Assembly (NCBI GenBank): GCA_019240525.1
Contig: JAFAYE010000001.1
Coordinates: 1,771,300-1,835,299 of the forward strand
DNA from: Candidatus Eremiobacterota bacterium
GTDB lineage: Bacteria > Vulcanimicrobiota > Vulcanimicrobiia > Vulcanimicrobiales > Vulcanimicrobiaceae
Direction of reading: 5' to 3'
DNA length: 64,000 nt
Shown: piece by piece, positions 57,745-64,000 of the stretch
Layout of the letters: every line of letters starts with the position of its first letter
Position numbering within the stretch: the stretch's first letter is position 1
Made by a program: the position numbers and the translations under genes
Notes under the pieces: generated by a model
The model's database searches: none
Told to the model about the DNA's origin: nothing
Seen by the model: the letters and a program-made list of their open reading frames with translations, nothing else

Positions 57745-58335
57745 CTAGAGGGGTGCCTGGATGTACGGGAACGTGTCGGTATTCGACTTATCGTAGGCCA
57801 CATTGTCGGTAGTTAGACACGGCACTTCCTTATGGTCGTCGGGAGCCAGGCCGAGTGCCGAAACGGTGTTTCCGAAAATGGCGCCGAGCGAGATATCGAT
57901 GATGTCGTCGTCAAGGGCGCGACCACCCCACTTGCTCCCGGTCGCCCCGCCGGTTTCATAACCGAGGTATGAAGCCGTCGTGACGTTCTGCGAAAGGTCG
58001 GCCTTCATAACGTTGGGATAGAGCACGGCTTGCAGCACATCGGCCGTTTTTGCGCTGCGGAACATCAGTGTAAACGACTTGATCTGCGCGTGGATGACGG
58101 GATCGTTGTAGGGTTCCGAGCGATTCGTCTTATTGTGATCTTCGAACATTTCGAAGGCTTCTTTGACCGCAGGCCGCGAGAGCAGTTCGATTTGCTTATA
58201 GACCGTCGCTCCCGGCGGTGGGCTCGAGCCCCCGGGATTGTGCGGATTGAAGACGCCGGCGCTCGAGCTGCAACCCCCGAAGATCGCTCCCGCGAGAAGC
58301 GCAGCAAGAAGTCCGAGTTTTTGTCGTAGTGTCAT
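57745..58335 (-). CDS. Lipoprotein resembling the C-terminal half of DUF4331
   Basis: A 196-residue lipoprotein (IFGG-Cys22). The mature part starts with VYKQIELLSRPAVKEAFEMF and has GGRALDDDIIDISLGAIFGN near the end, both like the late portion of DUF4331 proteins (RPLxDDVxDxxL). It lacks the N-terminal HxDSP-type block, which is instead carried by the gene upstream (58350). The stop touches the TPR start with no gap, and 14 bases separate it from the upstream DUF4331 gene. The two probably act together as a split DUF4331 pair in the periplasm. Confidence 0.65.
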   Translation of the reverse strand: MTLRQKLGLLAALLAGAIFGGCSSSAGVFNPHNPGGSSPPPGATVYKQIELLSRPAVKEAFEMFEDHNKTNRSEPYNDPVIHAQIKSFTLMFRSAKTADVLQAVLYPNVMKADLSQNVTTASYLGYETGGATGSKWGGRALDDDIIDISLGAIFGNTVSALGLAPDDHKEVPCLTTDNVAYDKSNTDTFPYIQAPL

Positions 58336-58349
58336 TCTGTTCTCTCTCC

Positions 58350-59168
58350 TTATTCCGTTGACTGGCCGGAGGTGGCAGTCGTAGCCCAGAGGCCGATGAC
58401 CCCGGGCGATCCGCCCGGCGGTGCGAGCAGCGACTTGGGCATCTCGATGACGACTGAAATGACGTCATATGGTGCTAGAAAATCCTTCGGCTTTGCGATG
58501 TCGCAATGATTCGAGCCGGCGGTTCCATAGTCAACGCCGTTGAGAATGATCTTCTCCGACTTCGAGGGGAACCGGAACGACGTCGCCGTCGGAGGCGGCG
58601 GATTCGGATGGTTCATATAGTTGCGGTCCGGAATAATCTTGAAGAACTGCGCGAGATCGAAGAAGAACGGATCGCGCCGCGGACCGACGAAGATCTTGAT
58701 CCCCTTTTTCAGCGTTGTCACCTTTCCGAACGAGAAAGTGCCGGTTTTACCGATCACGGTGTTCGCGGTTCCCACTTCGTTTGGCTTACCCGGTCCGTAC
58801 AAAGTGATCTTTTGCCCGGTTCCGGTCGAATCGGCAGTCAACTGAAGAACGGTGTTCTCCGTAAACGAGCCGGTGGAAACGCCGGAGTTAGCGATCTTGA
58901 ACTGGTAGAGAAGGCTTGGATCGAGTGCGATTCCACCGTACATGCCGGCGGGAATGAGCGGACGTACATCCATGACGAGCACGACTTTCGAGGCGTCGTG
59001 CGGGTTAGGGAAAGCGAAGACATCGGTGATGTCCGCGAGGGGGTTTGCAACCACGGTGGGCGAGTCTTGATGGTCGGATCCTCGCACCGCTCTAACGGAG
59101 TAGAGCGAAATCGAGAAGGCGAGCAAAAAAACCGCTGCCGTCGTTGCGAACGATCGAAGCAGTTTCAT
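58350..59168 (-). CDS. DUF4331 family secreted protein (N-terminal half)
   Basis: A 272-residue exported protein from ATG 59168 (AAGGAG six bases ahead). After a signal peptide (about 1-27), it shows SDHQDSPTVVANPLADITDVFAF, the signature of DUF4331 (SHREAPxxxxDPxADITDxYAF). LVMDVRPLIPAGMYGG, LYQFKIANSG and FVGPRRDPFFFDLAQF also fit. The family is normally over 400 residues; here only the first half is present, with the rest encoded separately at 57745. It overlaps the NicO gene by 4 bases, supporting a metal-linked role. Confidence 0.8.
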   Translation of the reverse strand: MKLLRSFATTAAVFLLAFSISLYSVRAVRGSDHQDSPTVVANPLADITDVFAFPNPHDASKVVLVMDVRPLIPAGMYGGIALDPSLLYQFKIANSGVSTGSFTENTVLQLTADSTGTGQKITLYGPGKPNEVGTANTVIGKTGTFSFGKVTTLKKGIKIFVGPRRDPFFFDLAQFFKIIPDRNYMNHPNPPPPTATSFRFPSKSEKIILNGVDYGTAGSNHCDIAKPKDFLAPYDVISVVIEMPKSLLAPPGGSPGVIGLWATTATSGQSTE

Positions 59169-60694
59169 ATGGGCTCCTTTATGGCGAGTGTGCGGTTTTC
59201 CGACCGCGTTGAGACGAAGAATGGAAAGAGAGCGAAGGTCGCTATGGCGAGAAGCGTCAGCGCCACGACGACCGGCCCCGGCATCGTCACGCCCTCGCCC
59301 GCCAGTCCCTGGGCGAGCATCGTTCCTCCGATGATGGAGATAACGCCGGAAGTAAGGAATGGCGCGATTCGGGCGAGGCGGGCAAATCCCGAGCGCCGTT
59401 GCAGCCATGCGGCGCCGTGAACGACCGCAAATCCCAACGCGGTTAGAATCGCCGCCAGGCCCAGGCTAAAGATTACGATCAGGAAGAGACCGTAGCCGAC
59501 GCGGTGCAAGTGCAACGCGGTGAGCAGCACGACGATTGCCGCTGGACACGGCGCGATGCCGCCGCTCATCGCCGCGATGACGGCGCTTGGGAAATGCAGC
59601 GGCGCCGATCCCGGAATCGCGTGCGAATGATCGTGAGCGTGAGTGTGGTGTTCGTGGGGATGCCCGTGCGCGTGGGCATGCGCGTGCTCCGATTCGTGGA
59701 CGACGCGTCCGACCGCCGCGGATAAGCTCCGCGCGCCGATGACGGCGACGGCTGCGCCCGAAACCAGTGTGATCCATGTGAAGAGGCTTTCCGTCGCGAA
59801 GCCCGCCGCAAAGAACAACAGAATGCCGAGTGCAAGCACGGCAATGGTGTGAGCAAACGTTAACGCGCCGGCGAGGATCACCGCCTGCCTCAACGTCGCC
59901 CGCGCGCCAACCAATGTAAAGGCGAGCAATGCTTTCCCATGGCCGGGTTCGAGGCCGTGAAGCGCTCCCAGGCCGAACGCCGCGAGGATCGTTAGAAAAA
60001 CCAGCAACGGGGTTTGCCCTTGGCGCGAAAAGAGATCGGAGAGGAGCGAGGTTCGGACGACGGACGCCGCGCCCCAACTTGTCGCATCTTCGCCGCTCAC
60101 GCGCACGTGCGCGATGCGGCCGCCGGCGAGGGAGTCGAAGGTCGCACCATCGTTGTGCCGGGGAGAGCCGATGAGCGCGCTTGGATAGAAACGCAGCGCA
60201 TCGGTCGGATCGGCCAAGCCGGGTAGGATGATGTCTTTCCAGCCGATTCGACGATCGGCATAGACTTGGTCGCTTACGGATATCGTCGCGTTCGAGGGTA
60301 GCGCAGCGTTGTAGTCGCCGGTCCAATAGAGCGTCGGCAATCCGCCGGCGCCGGGACGCGTGGTCGTCGTGGCGCCCAGCAGCGTTAAGGGAAGCCGCAC
60401 ACCGTTGGCACGGATCGTCAGGCCGTCGGCCACCCGCGAAGCCTCTTCGGTTTGCCAGTCGCGTGCGCGTGCGGTTGTCCACGCCCCGCTTGCGTGCATG
60501 ATTTGGAACGTTGGGATCTCCGCGATATCGAGAACGTAGTGAATGCGTAATCGGCCCCGCTCTGGTCGCAGCATGGCGAGATGATTAATCGTGAAATTTC
60601 CGAGCGGGTGTGCGAAAGCGGAACCGACCGCGAGCAGCTCGACGAGACCGCCCAGCGCGAGCGCAACCGCTATGCGGCGCAAGAGCGAAGCCAC
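59165..60694 (-). CDS. NicO/RcnA-like nickel/cobalt transporter with extracytoplasmic N-domain
   Basis: A 509-residue protein. A signal segment (about 1-28) and an about 200-residue extracytoplasmic domain start HPLGNFTINHLA, then six helices follow. Metal motifs are GLGALHGLEPGHGKALL (H-x4-PGHGK) and SGGIAPCPAAIVVL; between helices is a His-rich loop (HAHAHAHGHPHEHHTHAHDH) that binds Ni2+/Co2+. NicO proteins mostly export. The HPLGNFT domain is often fused in Gram-negative metal systems. It heads the five-gene metal operon down to 55424. Confidence 0.88.
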   Translation of the reverse strand: MASLLRRIAVALALGGLVELLAVGSAFAHPLGNFTINHLAMLRPERGRLRIHYVLDIAEIPTFQIMHASGAWTTARARDWQTEEASRVADGLTIRANGVRLPLTLLGATTTTRPGAGGLPTLYWTGDYNAALPSNATISVSDQVYADRRIGWKDIILPGLADPTDALRFYPSALIGSPRHNDGATFDSLAGGRIAHVRVSGEDATSWGAASVVRTSLLSDLFSRQGQTPLLVFLTILAAFGLGALHGLEPGHGKALLAFTLVGARATLRQAVILAGALTFAHTIAVLALGILLFFAAGFATESLFTWITLVSGAAVAVIGARSLSAAVGRVVHESEHAHAHAHGHPHEHHTHAHDHSHAIPGSAPLHFPSAVIAAMSGGIAPCPAAIVVLLTALHLHRVGYGLFLIVIFSLGLAAILTALGFAVVHGAAWLQRRSGFARLARIAPFLTSGVISIIGGTMLAQGLAGEGVTMPGPVVVALTLLAIATFALFPFFVSTRSENRTLAIKEPI

Positions 60695-60757
60695 GCCGGC
60701 GTTTTCATATCATAGCGAACGCGCTCGGGTGGCCTTTGGATTGGCCTCCAGCTGAAT

Positions 60758-61141
60758 TTAGCTCAAAACGAAGCGGCCGCCGTTCGTGCATAGAATAACG
60801 AGCAGCATCGAGACCAAGATGAGCTCGTAGCTCCATCCCAGCCCGTCGTCGCCCCAGAACCCAGTCTTCCATACGAAGATTTTCTTTTGCAGGGCGCCCA
60901 GCATAATGAGCACCAATCCGATGGAGGCCAGCTGGGTCAGAAAACCGATGACGATCGCAAGTCCGCCCAGCACTTCGGCCAGGCCCAAGAAAAGCGTGAC
61001 GCCGGGAGGCAGGCCGACACTCTTGCTCCGAGCGGCCCGATCTTTTAAGTCCTTGTAGCCGCTATCGAGAAAGACCAGGCCTACCATCAGTCTGAGGAAT
61101 ACGAGAGCAACGTCCGTAAAATGCTCGAGTCGCGGAAACAT
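60758..61141 (-). CDS. DoxX family membrane protein
   Basis: A 127-residue protein with four helices of the DoxX/DoxD family. The segments VALVFLRLMVGLVFLDSGYKDL, FLGLAEVLGGLAIVIGFL and IGLVLIMLGALQKKIF are typical, and SYELILVSMLLVIL closes it. DoxX proteins take part in quinone-linked redox or sulfur chemistry. It follows the AraC gene by 11 bases, so this regulator probably controls it. A 63-base gap separates it from the NicO gene. Confidence 0.85.
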   Translation of the reverse strand: MFPRLEHFTDVALVFLRLMVGLVFLDSGYKDLKDRAARSKSVGLPPGVTLFLGLAEVLGGLAIVIGFLTQLASIGLVLIMLGALQKKIFVWKTGFWGDDGLGWSYELILVSMLLVILCTNGGRFVLS

Positions 61142-61152
61142 GGAGTACCTTT

Positions 61153-61968
61153 TTAGGGTGAGGACCGAGGCGCCTGCGCTCGCGGAGCGACGCGACGGCG
61201 ATACGCGTACGGAGAAATAGCGAAACGTCGCTTAAAGACGCGCCCGAAGTGGCTTTGATCGGCGAAACCCGCCCGTTGCGCGACCTCGGCGAGGGGAACT
61301 GAGGCATCCTCGACGAGCCCGCGTGTCCGCCAAACGCGAATGTCGCGCAAATGATCGCCGATTGTCTTGCCATAGGTCTTCTTGAAAATCGTAGCCACGT
61401 GACTTTCGTTGCGATCGACGGCAGCGGCAATCGCTCCAAGCGTCGGCGGATTGGCGTACTCTTCTTCGATCCAATCGCGTACGCGGCGGATCCAGCGAGA
61501 GCCAACCGGTTCGCGGTTGTGTCCGACGCGTACTCGTCCGTCAATTTGCGCGCTCAGGCTTTCGATCGCGAGCTCTGCAGCCGAATCGGACGCGTCCAGC
61601 TCCGCCGATAGGCGACGTGCAATCCCGTGCCAGTCTGCGTCGATAACCGCAAACGCGTCCGACCTCGCGCCGTCGCTCGCGGGCAAACGGATGGCCAGGC
61701 AGACCGTATTGCCCAAGTACGTGTCGCAATGTTCCATCTTGGCGGGCCGATAGATTGCGCGCCATCCATCGAGTTGAAACGCTTCTCGACCATAGACGGA
61801 AGTAAATTCGCCGCGCAGAGTGAGAACGATGCGATCTTCCCCGTGTACGTGCTTGCCAAGAGCGCAAGAAGGAACGTAGGTGCTCCGACTGACGACGTAG
61901 CCGCCGGCCCTTCGACAGCGATGACCGAGTCGCGGGCATCCGCAGCCAAGACCCGTCTCCACGAGCAC
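61153..61968 (-). CDS. AraC family transcriptional regulator
   Basis: A 271-residue regulator with an N-terminal cupin-like domain (CALGKHVHGEDRIVLTLRGEF) and two C-terminal HTH motifs: PPTLGAIAAAVDRNESHVATIFKK and VPLAEVAQRAGFADQSHFGRVFKR ending RRFAISPYAYR. The second closely fits the AraC consensus. The start is GTG 61968; a later start is possible. It is between an M3 peptidase gene and a DoxX gene on the same strand and likely controls doxX. The cupin may sense a small aromatic or redox compound. Confidence 0.83.
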   Translation of the reverse strand: MLVETGLGCGCPRLGHRCRRAGGYVVSRSTYVPSCALGKHVHGEDRIVLTLRGEFTSVYGREAFQLDGWRAIYRPAKMEHCDTYLGNTVCLAIRLPASDGARSDAFAVIDADWHGIARRLSAELDASDSAAELAIESLSAQIDGRVRVGHNREPVGSRWIRRVRDWIEEEYANPPTLGAIAAAVDRNESHVATIFKKTYGKTIGDHLRDIRVWRTRGLVEDASVPLAEVAQRAGFADQSHFGRVFKRRFAISPYAYRRRVAPRAQAPRSSP

Positions 61969-61977
61969 ACTGTTAGT

Positions 61978-63654
61978 TTAAGGCGTCTGTGCCGCCTTTG
62001 CATAGAGTTCTGCGAGTAGGGCGGTTCGGGCATCGATCAGCTGCCCCGACGTGGCGACGAGGCCGGCCTCGTTCGAGAGGTCGATCCCCAGAAATCGCCG
62101 CTCCAGAGCTGCCGGAGTATCGTTGAATCCGTTCTCGAGCAGAGCGACATATCTATGCGAGAATGCCGGCCCGTCGCGTTGAAAGTCGACGAAATAATTT
62201 AAGGCGAGGAGCCCCGCATAGAGATAGTTCACGTCGTACAGCGGGTCCGTAAAGAAGAGCCGGTCGCGGGCCCAATACAGAGCCGTCGCCGGATCTTTCG
62301 TTGTCGACGGATCGTAGCGCGCAAAAACGGTCGCGGTGAGCGCATCGAAGTCGGTTGCAACCTTGAGCGTGCGGTCGTCAATTCCGCTATAGATCGCGCG
62401 CTCCAGTTCGGTCTCTTCGGCCGAGCCGAATACCTGGAACGTCGCGTCGTCTAAGAAGTAGTTGAGGAAATATGCTCGCTGTTCGTCATTTGCGGCGGTT
62501 TCGTAAAGATGATTGAGAAAGAGCAGCTCGTTAAAGATCGCAAAGGATTCAAACATAAAGCTTGGGCCGCGGTTGTAGGCGGCAATGGGCTGATGCCGGC
62601 TCATGAATTCACGGTGCACGGCGTGGCCTGCCTCGTGAGCGAGTGCGCGCACCGCGTTGATAGTACCGGTATAGCCTCCGTAATACACTCCCGAGTCGAT
62701 CCCGGCGAAACCGACGGAGAAGCCGTCGTCATCGCACGATGGCGCGGTGCAGAGTTCCAAGCGCCCGCTGAGCGGATTCAGGAGGTCGGCGTAAGCGCTT
62801 TCGTACGCAACTCCCATCGGCCGTTCCGCGGCAAGAATCGCCACGATTGCGGGCCCGATGAGAGTGGGTGCGGGAGTGAACCCGGCCTTCGGCGCGAGAG
62901 CCGAAATTTTTCGATAACGCGCGTACGCTGTTGACGCGTGAATCGCCTTCAGCGTGCGTTCCACCGATTCGGGGGATAGCGATCGATCAAAGTACGCTGC
63001 CTCCGCTGCGCCGGCAAAGCCCCGCAGTCGCGCGACGCCGTTGCGCGCCGCGCCGATCGAAACGAGCAATGCCGCGTAGGCATCTTGATGCATCGCGATC
63101 GGGGCGGACGCCTTGCGTAATGCCTTATAACTGCTCGCCGCTAGGTCGAGAACCGGAGTGGCGGTCAGTGCAACGGCCCGCGCATCGGCGCTGCTGAGCC
63201 GATGGGAACCGCGAACGAGTAAGTCTTCGAGCAAATAGCGATACGCTTGCAGCGGCGCAACTCGTGTCCAGCTTGCGATGCGCGACGCTCCCAGCTCCTG
63301 CGCGGCTCGAACGACACGGTCGGTAATCGCATCCTCTAGGGCACCCAGCGTTTCGTCGGCCCGCAGGTCGGCGGTATCGCTGTCATTTTCCTCCGACATC
63401 AAATAAACGTAGACATCGTGCCGCTCGAGGCTTTCGAGCAGATCATCGTAGCGCTGAAGCCAGCGCAGTAAGCCGCGCGGTGACGAGGGGGTTGCTGAGA
63501 CCGCGAAGACCCTCGCTTCGTCGCTGGTCGCCGCTCTGCTCTGAGCCTCCCCGGAAGGGCTCGAGAAATAACGTGTAAGGTCGATGTGGTATTGTTCGGC
63601 GGTCGTTGCGCCGAGCAAGAGAAGGCTCGCGACGGCGAAGGCTGCGTGCTTCAC
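61978..63654 (-). CDS. Exported M3-family-like metallopeptidase
   Basis: A 558-residue exported protein with signal peptide (about 1-18). The zinc motif HEAGHAVHREF (HExxH) is followed about 25 residues on by the Glu in SFAIFNELLFL, which fits oligoendopeptidase F/M3-type gluzincins. The surrounding sequence (FAGIDSGVYYGGYTGTINAV, ARDRLFFTDPLYDVNYLYA) also matches PepF-like proteins. It probably trims short peptides in the periplasm. The gene heads a minus-strand run with AraC and DoxX, 9 bases before the AraC start. Confidence 0.85.
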   Translation of the reverse strand: MKHAAFAVASLLLLGATTAEQYHIDLTRYFSSPSGEAQSRAATSDEARVFAVSATPSSPRGLLRWLQRYDDLLESLERHDVYVYLMSEENDSDTADLRADETLGALEDAITDRVVRAAQELGASRIASWTRVAPLQAYRYLLEDLLVRGSHRLSSADARAVALTATPVLDLAASSYKALRKASAPIAMHQDAYAALLVSIGAARNGVARLRGFAGAAEAAYFDRSLSPESVERTLKAIHASTAYARYRKISALAPKAGFTPAPTLIGPAIVAILAAERPMGVAYESAYADLLNPLSGRLELCTAPSCDDDGFSVGFAGIDSGVYYGGYTGTINAVRALAHEAGHAVHREFMSRHQPIAAYNRGPSFMFESFAIFNELLFLNHLYETAANDEQRAYFLNYFLDDATFQVFGSAEETELERAIYSGIDDRTLKVATDFDALTATVFARYDPSTTKDPATALYWARDRLFFTDPLYDVNYLYAGLLALNYFVDFQRDGPAFSHRYVALLENGFNDTPAALERRFLGIDLSNEAGLVATSGQLIDARTALLAELYAKAAQTP

Positions 63655-63747
63655 CGAGTTAGAGTAGCGAATGGGCGGCCGGCGCGTCTAGAACGAACTT
63701 TCGATTCTGCGAGGCGCCGACCGCCTTGGGTTCAGGCTAACATGTTG

Positions 63748-64000
63748 TCAGTCTTGGCCGTTGCGTCTGCTCTCGATGCGCCGTGCGTCGGAGCCCTGTT
63801 CGATGATTTTGAGGGGATTGTAGTACGGGGGCTGCGTGGGAATCGTCACGGGACGAATATCGAGCGTCTTGCAATTCCACGGCGATGGGAACTTGTTGAC
63901 GACAATTCCTGGGATTTCGGCTAACTGTGCCGAGTTGGGTATCGAAGTTCCATCGAGCTTGGAGAGATCGAAGGCGCCGGCGAGGTCCGAGATCTCGTCG
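63748..64000 (-). CDS. C-terminal end of a gene truncated by the window edge
   Basis: The last 84 codons on the minus strand are an open frame (DEISDLAGAFDLSKLDG, WNCKTLDIRPVTIPTQPPYY) ending in TGA at 63748-63750. The composition, with Pro- and Tyr-rich strands, is that of a real protein. A DxxxLAGAFDLSK-like stretch recalls the end of bacterial phospholipase C/alkaline phosphatase-type exported phosphoesterases, but that is uncertain. The 5' end lies beyond the window. Confidence 0.55.
   Translation of the reverse strand, partial: DEISDLAGAFDLSKLDGTSIPNSAQLAEIPGIVVNKFPSPWNCKTLDIRPVTIPTQPPYYNPLKIIEQGSDARRIESRRNGQD

Noticed and set aside
58506..59420. Plus-strand frame of 304 codons opposite DUF4331.
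   Set aside because: Antisense shadow; DUF4331 signature is on the minus strand.
59466..60482. Minus-strand frame of 338 codons in a second phase inside the NicO gene.
   Set aside because: Out-of-phase shadow rich in Arg; the NicO metal motifs are in the other phase.
1..64000. tRNA, rRNA, insertion sequences, integrases and attachment sites.
   Set aside because: No sequence with cloverleaf or transposase character was noticed in the intergenic gaps by eye; a covariance-model search would be needed to exclude small RNAs.

Overview
The window is a gene-dense, GC-rich bacterial chromosome segment: about 65 protein genes, no intergenic gap above about 220 bases, and no rRNA, tRNA, CRISPR array, insertion sequence or prophage that I could recognise. 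Outer-membrane beta-barrels, a TonB-type receptor, secreted NHL-type lipoproteins and many 4-base stop/start overlaps point to a diderm. The mixture of NHL-like lipoproteins, 'neuromedin U'-like porins and slipin, YihY and DUF4331 genes reminds me of Candidatus Eremiobacterota (WPS-2). That placement is inference from gene content, not from a marker gene.

Layout. 0.1-4.4 kb: AI-2E-type permease, SDR epimerase, pyridoxal-reductase-like AKR, a stand-alone 5'-3' exonuclease and a Gly/Tyr-rich secreted protein. 4.5-13.5 kb: PDZ/multi-TM sensor-like protein, MFS permease, beta-barrel, AraC regulator, two half-size chromate transporter genes and small exported proteins. 13.5-18.1 kb: tight + strand operon of BASS symporter, TRIC/UPF0126 channel, formylglycine-generating enzyme, CYTH-like protein and an NRAMP transporter whose start codon is missing. 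18-30 kb: MgtC, beta-barrel and DUF4239; a large formylglycine-type sulfatase followed by a GH5 lipoprotein; EXORDIUM-like lipoprotein; GT39; histone-H1-like protein; DUF1469 plus YihY; Crp/Fnr; STAS.

30.2-37.6 kb is the most interesting region. Seven same-strand genes are overlapping or nearly touching: glycosyltransferase, UDP-galactopyranose mutase (glf), GH1 domain with a degenerate Rossmann tail, PLP decarboxylase, GT2, YqcI/YcgG (a family that includes heme-dependent guanidine N-oxygenases) and DUF1989 (the family of carboxyguanidine deiminase). I read it as a candidate pathway joining galactofuranose-type glycosylation to guanidine/arginine nitrogen chemistry.

37.8-53.6 kb: GNAT-like/LuxR regulator, two tandem pairs of NHL-like lipoproteins, a frameshifted membrane gene coupled to a TonB receptor, a GntR (YtrA-type)-slipin operon with a clear operator, a PMM-like HAD phosphatase, a second PDZ/TM sensor-like paralogue and a bacterial PNGase A-type amidase. 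53.7-64 kb: second YihY, then a long minus-strand run of M3 peptidase, AraC and DoxX followed by a nickel/cobalt block (NicO transporter with His-rich loop, DUF4331 split in two genes, TPR protein, NiCoT permease). The window ends inside a minus-strand gene.
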